This document shows, one piece after another, positions 1 through 6,807 of a DNA stretch of 47,648 nt (position 1 is its first letter; the number at the start of each line of letters is the position of its first letter). The stretch is taken from contig NZ_JAAFZA010000060.1 of NCBI RefSeq assembly GCF_015356865.1, positions 1-47,648 on the forward strand, given 5' to 3'. A program made the translations under genes and the position numbers. This DNA comes from Catenulispora pinisilvae (GTDB taxonomy: Bacteria > Actinomycetota > Actinomycetes > Streptomycetales > Catenulisporaceae). The notes below the pieces were generated by a model. It was not told the DNA's origin and searched no databases. It saw only the letters and a program-made list of their open reading frames with translations.

Positions 1-141
1 AAAAAGACCCGACCCCCGAACAGCCCCCAGGCGGCTTGATAACCAGGCGGGTACCGTGCGGAACCGAACCTTGTTCGTCCTCTGCGTTAGCTCAGCGAAG
101 GTACCGCCCACCTCGGCAAGGTCGTTTCGAGCCCTGCCCTA

Positions 142-169
142 AGTGGGGCTCGGCTCTCCGGGCCCCACT
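142..169 (-). terminator. Hairpin downstream of the HelD-like gene
   Basis: Eight-base perfect arms AGTGGGGC and GCCCCACT around a 12-base loop, placed 58 bases past the stop of the minus-strand helD gene. There is no clear T-run, so this may be a weak terminator. The rest of bases 1-226 shows no gene; bases 190-236 hold a degenerate run of CAGCTCA-like words that overlaps the helD stop. Confidence 0.35.
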
Positions 170-226
170 CACGGTTTCAGCCCCGGGATGAGCCCGTAGC
201 TCAGCTCAAGCCCATCTCAGCCCAGC

Positions 227-2374
227 TCACCTCAGCTGCACCGGCAGCGGCGCACTGTGCACCACATGCAGCCGCGACACCGCGCGGGTCAGCACCACAT
301 ACAGCCGCCGCAGCCCTCGCGGTTCGGCGGCGACGATCTCGGCCGGCTCCAGTACCAGTACCTGGTCGTACTCCAGGCCCTTGGCCAGCGTCGCGGGTAC
401 CACGACCAGGCGGGGGCCGACCGTGTCGGCGAGTAGCGACTCGACCAGTTCGGCCTCGGTCTCGGTGGCGCCCTCGATGGCCGGGGCCGCGGGCTCGGAG
501 CCGAGCACCGTGTGCTCGACGCCGGCGGTGGCCAGGGCGGCGGCGACGTCGGCGGCGCGTGCGTCGGCGGTGATCAGGCCGACGGAGCCCTCCTGGAGTT
601 CCAGGGCGAGTTGGGCGGCGGTGACCATGGCCTCGACGAGGTCTGCTTGGTCCGGGACTGCGTCGATCTCCAGTGCGCCGCCCTGTTGCCGGACGGAGGT
701 CGGGGGCAGTAGGCCGGGGGCGGCGTCGGGTAGGAGCTTGGCTGCGAAGTCGATGATCTGGCGCGGCACCCGGAAGCCGAGGGTCAGCTCCTCGATCAGT
801 GCCTCCGGCTTGCCCAGGTGCTTCAGGGTCTCGGCCCAGGAGGGGGTCGCCCAGGGCGTGGTGCCCTGGGCGATGTCGCCGAGGACGGTGAGGCTGCCGG
901 TCGAGCAGCGGCGGCCGACGGCGCGGTACTGCATCGCCGACAGGTCCTGGGCTTCGTCGAGGACGACGTGCGCCAGCGAGGGCAGCCGGTCGAGTTGGTC
1001 GTGGGCCTCGTCGACGAGGACCGCGTCGGCGCTGGACCACTTGGCGGTGCCCGGGGTGCGCGGAGCCTTCGGGCGGGTCGCGGTCCAGGCGATGCCGGCC
1101 TGCTCTTCGGGGGTGAGGATCCCTTCGGCGGCGGCCGCCAGGACCTCGGGGTCGGAGTAGAGCTCGAAGACCACCTTCACCGGGTCGATGGCCGGCCAGA
1201 GCAGGTTCACGGCCTTGCGCACCTCGCTGGTGCGGGCGACGGCGTTCTGCGTGCGGTCGTCGGTGGTCTCGCCGGCGGCCTCCATGCGGGAGAGGATCGC
1301 GTGGGCGATGCGCGGCGCGAGCATGGCGCGGCCGGCGCCGTAGCGGACGTCGCGCTCCTTGGTGACCGCGACCAGCTCGTCGAGCTCGGAGGCCGGGACC
1401 CGCCAGCGCCGGGAGCCGCGGACGATCATGATGCCCTCGGGCAGCGCCTCCCGGGCGGTGCGCAGGCGGGACCAGATGCTGTTGTGGAGTACCTGGGCCA
1501 TGCGGGCGTCGCCCTTGACCACCCCGGACTGCGGCGGGTCGGTGGCCGTGATCTTCACTCGGGCCACCAGGTCGTCGACCGTGGTCTGGCCGACCTCGAT
1601 CTCGCCGAGGGCGGGCAGGACCTGCTCGATGTACTTCAGGAACTCCTTGTTGGGGCCGACGACCAGGGAGCCGCCGCGGCGCAGCCGGTCGCGGTGCGCG
1701 TAGAGCAGGAAGGCGACGCGGTGCAGGCCGACCGCGGTCTTCCCGGTGCCCGGCGCGCCCTGGACGCAGACGCTGACGCCCACGTCGGCCCGCACGATCT
1801 CGTCCTGCTCGGGCTGGATGGTCGACACGATGTCGCGCATCGGCCCGGAGCGCGGACGCTCGATCTCGTCGGTCAGGATGCGGCTGGCTCCGGGCTCGCC
1901 GGCCGGGGCGACGGCGGAGGCCGGATCGGACAGCGGCTCGTCCTCGTAGCCGGTGATGGCACCCTGGGCGAAGCCGAAGCGGCGGCGCCGGTCCAGGCCC
2001 ATCGGCACCTTCGGGGTGGCGCGGTAGAACGCGGTCGAGACCGGGGCGCGCCAGTCGATGACCATCGGCTCGCCGGACGCGTCGTGCACGTGCCGGCGGC
2101 CGATGTAGTAGTGCTCGCCCCGGAATTCGTGCGCCTCGGGGGTGTCGCCGTAGTCGAGGCGGCCGAAGAAGAGCGGGATGTTGGGATCGTCCATCAGCGC
2201 TTTGGCACGGTTGCGCAGAGCCGCCAGAAGGTTCTCGGTCGAGACGGCGTTGCCGCCCTCGGCCCGCAGGGTGAGTGCCTCCTCGCGCATCGACTTGAGC
2301 GCTGCGCGGGACTCGTCGAGGTGGGACTGCTCGGTGACGACGATCGGATCGGCGGCGTCACTGTATTCGGGCAT
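227..2374 (-). CDS. helD: HelD/HelR-type RNA polymerase-recycling ATPase (UvrD-like)
   Basis: Protein of 715 aa, superfamily 1 helicase fold. The P-loop APGTGKTAVGLH lies near residue 207 and Walker B appears as VVLDEAQDLS; a late VVLTRAVSRLHVVHS segment matches helicase motif VI. The N-terminal 100 residues are charged and helical, as in HelD proteins that push into RNA polymerase channels and release stalled or rifamycin-bound enzyme. I chose the ATG at 2374 because AGGAG lies seven bases before it; the frame extends 13 codons further without support. HelD family membership is clear. Whether it is the rifamycin-resistance HelR type is open: I see no rifamycin-associated element in the 250-base upstream gap. 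Confidence 0.85.
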   Translation of the reverse strand: MPEYSDAADPIVVTEQSHLDESRAALKSMREEALTLRAEGGNAVSTENLLAALRNRAKALMDDPNIPLFFGRLDYGDTPEAHEFRGEHYYIGRRHVHDASGEPMVIDWRAPVSTAFYRATPKVPMGLDRRRRFGFAQGAITGYEDEPLSDPASAVAPAGEPGASRILTDEIERPRSGPMRDIVSTIQPEQDEIVRADVGVSVCVQGAPGTGKTAVGLHRVAFLLYAHRDRLRRGGSLVVGPNKEFLKYIEQVLPALGEIEVGQTTVDDLVARVKITATDPPQSGVVKGDARMAQVLHNSIWSRLRTAREALPEGIMIVRGSRRWRVPASELDELVAVTKERDVRYGAGRAMLAPRIAHAILSRMEAAGETTDDRTQNAVARTSEVRKAVNLLWPAIDPVKVVFELYSDPEVLAAAAEGILTPEEQAGIAWTATRPKAPRTPGTAKWSSADAVLVDEAHDQLDRLPSLAHVVLDEAQDLSAMQYRAVGRRCSTGSLTVLGDIAQGTTPWATPSWAETLKHLGKPEALIEELTLGFRVPRQIIDFAAKLLPDAAPGLLPPTSVRQQGGALEIDAVPDQADLVEAMVTAAQLALELQEGSVGLITADARAADVAAALATAGVEHTVLGSEPAAPAIEGATETEAELVESLLADTVGPRLVVVPATLAKGLEYDQVLVLEPAEIVAAEPRGLRRLYVVLTRAVSRLHVVHSAPLPVQLR

Positions 2375-2624
2375 GCCGGACTCCTGAAGAAGTAGAGGAA
2401 GAGACGCGCGCACGGCGACATGGCGCCGGGGCGTGTTAGGGGTTCTTCAGGCAGAGGTCCGCGCGGTTCTGTAAGGAGCGGAACCGCCGTACGTACCGGG
2501 CAAGGCGCAGCAGCCTAGCATATGGACGCCGGGTGAACGACTTCGGTCGGCAGCCGTCAGCGGTGCTCTCAGCGGTCCCCGCAGTGGGCCCGCTCGACCT
2601 TGCCCGGTATGAGCGTCGGCGCGG

Positions 2625-3323
2625 CTACCCCAGCGCCTTCCGCCACAAAGCGACCTTCTCCACATCCACCGGCGAGTCCCACGTCCCGGCCGCCCGCACA
2701 GCGGTCCCCACGTGGAACGCGTCCAGCCCGGCGGCACGCAGCGCCGGCAGCGCCTCGCGCGTCAGCCCGCCGCCGACCAGCACCCGGGGGCCGTCGGCCG
2801 CGCGCTCGTGCTCGGACTCGGCGCGCAGCACTTCCAGGCCGTCGCCGGAGGCCGGGAAGCCGCCCGAGGTCAGCACGGTGTCCAGGCCGGGGAGCTTGCG
2901 GATGGCGTCGTAGACGACCGCCCGGTTCGGGGCGGCGTCGATCGCCTTGTGGAACGTCCACTTCGCGCCGCCGAGGGCGTCCAGGACCGCGCGGACCGCC
3001 TCGATGTCGACCGTGCCGTCGTCGTCCAGCCAGCCCAGGACGAACTCCTCGGCGCCGGCCCGGCGCAGCGCCTCGGCCGCGTGCACGAGTTCGGCCACGC
3101 CCTGGACGCCGCCGGCCGAGAACCCGGCGCGGCGGCGGATCATCACCCGCAGGGGGAGGTCCACGGCCGCGCGGATGGCTTCGAAGGTCTCCACTGCCGG
3201 GTCGAAGCCCGAGTGCTCCATCGACGAGACCAGTTCCAGGCGGTCGGCGCCGCCGGCGGCCGCGGCACGGGCGTCGTCGGCGTCGACGGCGATGACTTCC
3301 AGCAGGGGCGTCGGATCAGACAT
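2625..3323 (-). CDS. cutC: CutC family protein
   Basis: Protein of 232 aa with the CutC TIM-barrel signature: EVIAVDADDARAAAAGGADR and LELVSS at the N terminus, MIRRRAGF in the middle, and TSGG followed by VLVGGGL near the C terminus. CutC was named for copper homeostasis, but the biochemical role is unsettled. It lies 30 bases after the EIIC gene on the same strand and could be cotranscribed with it. The ATG at 3323 gives the usual family start. No Shine-Dalgarno is seen there; a 15-base palindrome (GTGGCAG-C-CTGCCAC) sits at 3326-3340 immediately upstream and may be an operator or a hairpin affecting initiation. Confidence 0.85.
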   Translation of the reverse strand: MSDPTPLLEVIAVDADDARAAAAGGADRLELVSSMEHSGFDPAVETFEAIRAAVDLPLRVMIRRRAGFSAGGVQGVAELVHAAEALRRAGAEEFVLGWLDDDGTVDIEAVRAVLDALGGAKWTFHKAIDAAPNRAVVYDAIRKLPGLDTVLTSGGFPASGDGLEVLRAESEHERAADGPRVLVGGGLTREALPALRAAGLDAFHVGTAVRAAGTWDSPVDVEKVALWRKALG

Positions 3324-3325
3324 AG

Positions 3326-3340
3326 GTGGCAGCCTGCCAC
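3326..3340. promoter_or_regulatory. Perfect palindrome at the cutC start
   Basis: GTGGCAG-C-CTGCCAC, seven-base arms with one central base, ending three bases from the cutC ATG and lying in the 30-base gap after the EIIC stop. Position suits a repressor site or an mRNA hairpin; the binding factor is unknown. Confidence 0.35.
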
Positions 3341-3353
3341 ATCCGCGCACGCA

Positions 3354-4685
3354 CTAGGTCGATGTCGGTAACTCGTCGAGTTCCGGATCCGGTTCCCGGC
3401 CGGGGGTCTTCAGATTCAGCCATCTGATGGCGAAGCTGAACAGCGCGTAGTAGACCACGAAATAGATCGGCCCGACGATCAGGATCAGCCAGGGCTTGGT
3501 CGCCTTGCCCCAGTTCAGTGCGAAGTCGATCAGGCCGGCCGAGAAGTTGAAGCCGTCCTTGGCGCCCAGGCTCCACATCAGCGACATCGAGATGCCGGTC
3601 AGGACCGCGTGGATCGCGAACAGCACCGGCGCCACGAACATGAACGAGAACTCCAGCGGCTCGGTGACCCCGGTGACGAAGGACGTCAGCGCCGCCGAGA
3701 TCATGATCGAGCCGGCCACCTTGCGCTTGGCCGGCAGCGCCGCGCGCCACATGGCCAGGGCCGCGCCGGGCAGGCCGAACATCATGATCGGGAAGAAGCC
3801 GGTCTGGAACAGGCCGGCGGTCTTGTCGCCGTTCAGGAAGCGGGCGATGTCGCCGTGGAAGGTGCCGTTGGCGTTGGTGTAGCTGCCGAACTGGAACCAG
3901 GGGAAGGCGTTCAGGATGTGGTGCAGGCCGAACGGGATCAGGGACCTGTTCAGGGTGCCGTAGATGAACAGGCCGATCGTGCTGTTGCGGGTGATCCACG
4001 TCGACAGGTCGTTGATGCCCTGGCCGATCGGGGACCAGATCCAGCCCATCACGACCCCGAGGAACAGGCAGGCCACGGCCGTGGCGATGGGCACGAAGCG
4101 GCGGCCGCCGAAGAACGCCAGCCAGGTGGGCAGCTTGATCCGGTAGTAGCGCTGCCACAGCAGCGCCGCCATGATGCCGACCAGGATCCCGCCGAGGACT
4201 CCGGTGGGGTTCGGCTGGTTCATGTCCAGCCCGAACTTCAGCCCGCCGGCCGGCACCGCCTCGTTCACGCCCTGGTCGGCGTTCTTGATCACCAGGCCCA
4301 GGACCTGGGCCTTGAGCTTGGAGCCGGCGAACATCTGCATCGAGACGGCGTTGTAGACCAGGTAGCCGACGATGGCGGCGACCGCGGTGGTGCCGTCGGA
4401 CTTCTTGGCGAAGCCGATGGCCACCCCGATGGCGAAGATCACCGGGAGGTTGTTCAGCAGCGAGTTGCCGCCGGCCTGCATGACGGCCCCGACGGTCTTG
4501 AGGCTGTGGAAGCGTCCGAGCATGTCGTCCTGGCCGAACCGGACCAGCAGACCGGCCGCCGGGAGCGTGGCGATCGGCAGCATCAGGGACTTGCCGATGC
4601 GTTGCAGCACCGCGAACGTCTTGCTCCCCCACCCGGGCTCCTTCGGAGCCGGGACCGGGGCCGCCGCGGCAGCTTCTACGCTCAT
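3354..4685 (-). CDS. nagE2: PTS EIIC permease, N-acetylglucosamine/glucose family
   Basis: Protein of 443 aa, EIIC domain only, with no fused EIIB or EIIA. It carries the hallmark start of the glucose/GlcNAc family (IGKSLMLPIATLPAAGLLVRFG), many hydrophobic segments, and the TEPLEFSFMFVAP motif around residue 325 that forms part of the sugar site. In Streptomyces the GlcNAc permease NagE2 has the same EIIC-only form and is served by a separate EIIB (NagF). Here the EIIB gene lies 1 kb away on the other strand. The DasR-like gene directly upstream (81-base gap) suggests cotranscription. Substrate assignment to GlcNAc rests on this context and on family resemblance; glucose or glucosamine is possible. 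Confidence 0.82.
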   Translation of the reverse strand: MSVEAAAAAPVPAPKEPGWGSKTFAVLQRIGKSLMLPIATLPAAGLLVRFGQDDMLGRFHSLKTVGAVMQAGGNSLLNNLPVIFAIGVAIGFAKKSDGTTAVAAIVGYLVYNAVSMQMFAGSKLKAQVLGLVIKNADQGVNEAVPAGGLKFGLDMNQPNPTGVLGGILVGIMAALLWQRYYRIKLPTWLAFFGGRRFVPIATAVACLFLGVVMGWIWSPIGQGINDLSTWITRNSTIGLFIYGTLNRSLIPFGLHHILNAFPWFQFGSYTNANGTFHGDIARFLNGDKTAGLFQTGFFPIMMFGLPGAALAMWRAALPAKRKVAGSIMISAALTSFVTGVTEPLEFSFMFVAPVLFAIHAVLTGISMSLMWSLGAKDGFNFSAGLIDFALNWGKATKPWLILIVGPIYFVVYYALFSFAIRWLNLKTPGREPDPELDELPTST

Positions 4686-4766
4686 CAGGTGGTCCTCTCG
4701 GTGTGCCACGTAATGCCAAGCCCCGCAGCCGCGTGATGGATGCGTCGGTGAGCGTGCCCTGCTCGG

Positions 4767-5525
4767 TTACGGGTTGCGGACTATCGGACGCGCTGCCTGC
4801 GCGAGCGGCACCCACAGCTGGTACCGGTCCCCGCGATAAGCAGACGTCGCATATTCCACTTGCACATCTTCAGCAAAAGAACGCCTCGCCATGACCAGAA
4901 CTACGCCGTCAGAGCGAATACCGAGAAGCGGCGCGTCCTCGGCGGCGGTCGTGGCCGCCTCGATCGACTGTTCCCCCCAAGTGAGTACGATCCCGTACTC
5001 CTCGGCAAGGTACCGGTACAGCGACTCCGGCGCCCCCGCTTCCACCAGTCCCGGGACGATCCGCTCCGGCAGGTGCGTGCGTTCGATCGCCATCGGGATG
5101 CCGTCGGCGTAGCGCAGCCGGACCAGGCGGACCACCGGCTCGCCGGACTCCACCTCCAGGTGGCCGGCCAGGGCGCTGGAGGCGTGGATCCGTTCGAAGG
5201 ACAGGGTGCGGGAACTGGCGGTCATGCCGCGCCGGCGCATGTCCTCGGTGAAGCCCACTAAACGGATCTGCACGTCCATCTTCGGCTGCGCGACGTAGGT
5301 GCCGCGGCCCAGGCGCCGCTCCAGCCGGCCGTCGGCGACGAGCGCGTTGATCGCCTGGCGCACGGTCATCCGGCTCAGGCCGTGCTGCTCGGCCAGGTCC
5401 CGCTCGGAGGGGATGGGCGAGCCGGGCTCCAGCCCGTCCGCGATCATCCGGCCCAGGAGGTCCTTGAGCTGCAGATGCTTGGGCACGGAGCTGGTCGGGT
5501 CGATGCCCGCGGCCTCATCGCTCAT
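4767..5525 (-). CDS. dasR: GntR/HutC-family repressor, DasR-like
   Basis: Protein of 252 aa: winged helix (residues 15-85; PSERDLAEQHGLSRMTVRQA is the recognition segment) followed by a UTRA effector domain. The hinge phrase VAQPKMDVQIRLVGFTEDM and the closing YRGDRYQLWVP closely follow Streptomyces DasR, whose effector is glucosamine-6-phosphate. Two dre-like operators lie just before the start, one within four bases of the ATG, so the gene probably represses itself and the divergent EIIB operon. It likely also controls nagA at 23966, which has its own dre-like site. The family is certain; the one-to-one DasR name is inferred from these sites and the PTS neighbours. Confidence 0.82.
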   Translation of the reverse strand: MSDEAAGIDPTSSVPKHLQLKDLLGRMIADGLEPGSPIPSERDLAEQHGLSRMTVRQAINALVADGRLERRLGRGTYVAQPKMDVQIRLVGFTEDMRRRGMTASSRTLSFERIHASSALAGHLEVESGEPVVRLVRLRYADGIPMAIERTHLPERIVPGLVEAGAPESLYRYLAEEYGIVLTWGEQSIEAATTAAEDAPLLGIRSDGVVLVMARRSFAEDVQVEYATSAYRGDRYQLWVPLAQAARPIVRNP

Positions 5526-5528
5526 GTC

Positions 5529-5544
5529 ACCGGACTAGACCACC
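5529..5544. promoter_or_regulatory. dre-like operator 1
   Basis: ACCGGACTAGACCACC matches 13 of 16 bases of the DasR site ACTGGTCTAGACCACT. It lies four bases from the dasR start codon, where binding would block autoexpression. Confidence 0.65.
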
Positions 5545-5562
5545 GGCGCCACATCGGTGTCA

Positions 5563-5578
5563 ACTGGTGTCGACTACT
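5563..5578. promoter_or_regulatory. dre-like operator 2
   Basis: ACTGGTGTCGACTACT matches 13 of 16 bases of the DasR consensus. It lies in the divergent dasR/EIIB gap, its start 34 bases from the first site, so the two may be bound together. Confidence 0.65.
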
Positions 5579-5705
5579 CACAAGGCGTCGTGCCCGGCGC
5601 CGCCCGCCGGGTCCGGCGGCGCCCGGTTCCACAGACGGCGCAACCGGGCCACCGGTCATCAAGCCTTTGACTGCCAAGTGGAATAATGTCCGATGTGTCA
5701 CCATC

Positions 5706-5731
5706 CCGGGCCCGCCGCACCGCGGGCCCGG
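5706..5731 (+). promoter_or_regulatory. Leader hairpin before the EIIB Shine-Dalgarno
   Basis: CCGGGCCCGC and GCGGGCCCGG pair perfectly around a six-base loop. The hairpin ends six bases before AAGGAGA (5738-5744), the binding site for EIIB. A possible -35 TTGACT (5667-5672) lies upstream with an ill-defined -10 near 5691. The hairpin could attenuate or stabilise the PTS message; no role is proven. Confidence 0.4.
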
Positions 5732-5750
5732 CGGAACAAGGAGAGTGCCC

Positions 5751-5981
5751 GTGAGCAAGGCCGAGCAGATCATCGCCGGACTGGGCGGCGCCGACAACAT
5801 CGTCGAGCTGGAGCCCTGCATCACCCGGCTGCGCACCGAGGTCCGGGACGGTTCCAAGGTCAACGAGGCCGCGCTGAAGGCGGCCGGAGCGCACGGGGTG
5901 ATGAAGGTCGGCAACAACGTCCAGGTGGTGGTGGGTCCGGAGGCGGACACGATCGCCAACGACATCGAGGACCTGATGTAG
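5751..5981 (+). CDS. nagF: PTS EIIB component, GlcNAc family
   Basis: Small soluble EIIB of 76 aa starting at GTG seven bases after a strong AAGGAGA site. The phosphocysteine lies in ELEPCITRLR, the standard EIIB motif of the glucose/GlcNAc family, followed by GVMKVGNNVQVVVGP. It takes phosphate from EIIA and passes it to the sugar bound by EIIC. It is the first gene of the rightward PTS operon and its promoter region carries the dre-like sites. Only the EIIC-EIIB-EIIA set together would form a full permease. Length is typical for free-standing NagF/PtsB proteins of actinomycetes. Confidence 0.85.
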   Translation: MSKAEQIIAGLGGADNIVELEPCITRLRTEVRDGSKVNEAALKAAGAHGVMKVGNNVQVVVGPEADTIANDIEDLM

Positions 5982-6055
5982 CCGGCTCGCGGTACGGCAC
6001 CGGCCCGCGTGCGCACCCACCGGCGACATCGCCCCGAGCACCACGAGTGAGCACC

Positions 6056-6505
6056 ATGGACATCTCCATCTCCTCTCCGCTGACCGGCACGGCCATCGGC
6101 CTGGCCCAGGTCCCCGACCCGGTGTTCGCCGGCTCGATGGTCGGCCCCGGCGCCGCCGTCGACCCCGAGCGCGCGCCGCAGGTCGCCGTGGCCCCGATCG
6201 CCGGCCGGCTGGTCAAGCTCAAGCCGCACGCCTTCGTCGTGCAGTCCGAGGACGGCCGCGGCGTGCTGGTCCACCTCGGGATCGACACGGTGAACCTGGA
6301 CGGCGCCGGTTTCGAGCTGGTCGCGGCCGAGGGCGACCAGCTGCGGGCCGGCCAGCCGATCGTGACCTGGAACCCGGCCGACGTGCAGGCCCGCGGGCTG
6401 TCCCCGGTCAGCCCGGTGATCGCGCTGGACGCCGAGACCGCGGCCATCGAGGCGATCGTGGCCGGCGCGGTCGCCGCGGGCGATGAGCTGTTCCACTGGC
6501 GCTGA
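6056..6505 (+). CDS. crr: PTS EIIA component, Crr type
   Basis: Protein of 149 aa of the EIIA-Glc fold. The phosphorylated histidine is in VHLGIDTVNL and the partner histidine in LKPHAFVV, at the spacing seen in E. coli Crr (His75/His90). It carries phosphate from HPr to EIIB. An in-frame GTG at 6047 could also start the protein (three extra residues); I prefer the ATG because the protein then begins MDISISSPLTG like relatives, though neither has a strong Shine-Dalgarno. It is 74 bases after EIIB and 32 before HPr. Its general regulatory roles in other bacteria (inducer exclusion) are not implied here. Confidence 0.85.
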   Translation: MDISISSPLTGTAIGLAQVPDPVFAGSMVGPGAAVDPERAPQVAVAPIAGRLVKLKPHAFVVQSEDGRGVLVHLGIDTVNLDGAGFELVAAEGDQLRAGQPIVTWNPADVQARGLSPVSPVIALDAETAAIEAIVAGAVAAGDELFHWR

Positions 6506-6537
6506 GCCGCCCCGGCCCCATAACGAAGGACCCTGAC

Positions 6538-6807
6538 ATGCCCCAGCGCACCGTGACGGTGGCCTCCAAGATCGGGCTGCACGCCCGGCCGGCCGCCGTC
6601 TTCGTCAACAAGGCCAAGGAGCTGCCGGTGCCGGTGACCCTGGCCAAGGACGGCGGCGCGCCGGTGAACGCCAAGTCGTTGCTCGCGATCATGACGTTGG
6701 ACGTGCGCGGCGGCGAGCGGGTGACGCTGGCCGCGGCCGAGGGCCAGGGCGCGGCGGCGGCCGTGGACGAGCTGGCCGACCTGTTGGAGACCGACTTCGA
6801 TGGCTGA
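6538..6807 (+). CDS. ptsH: Phosphocarrier HPr
   Basis: Protein of 89 aa, normal HPr size. The active histidine is in GLHARPAA near residue 15; the segment AKSLLAIM carries the serine that is Ser46 in Firmicutes HPr, where it is phosphorylated by HPr kinase (no such kinase is seen here). HPr takes phosphate from EI and gives it to EIIA. AAGGA lies nine bases before the ATG. Its 3' end overlaps the EI start by eight bases, so the two are translationally coupled, keeping the two general PTS proteins in step. Confidence 0.92.
   Translation: MPQRTVTVASKIGLHARPAAVFVNKAKELPVPVTLAKDGGAPVNAKSLLAIMTLDVRGGERVTLAAAEGQGAAAAVDELADLLETDFDG

Noticed and set aside
818-2395. 525-codon open frame opposite helD
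   Set aside because: Gly/Ala/Asp-rich shadow; the minus strand carries helicase motifs.
2375-2624. Rifamycin-associated element before helD
   Set aside because: Looked for the GGGGCTTGCG...CAAG...CCC pattern; not present.
4686-4766. A dre-like site directly before the EIIC gene
   Set aside because: No sequence close to the DasR consensus; control would come from the dasR promoter.
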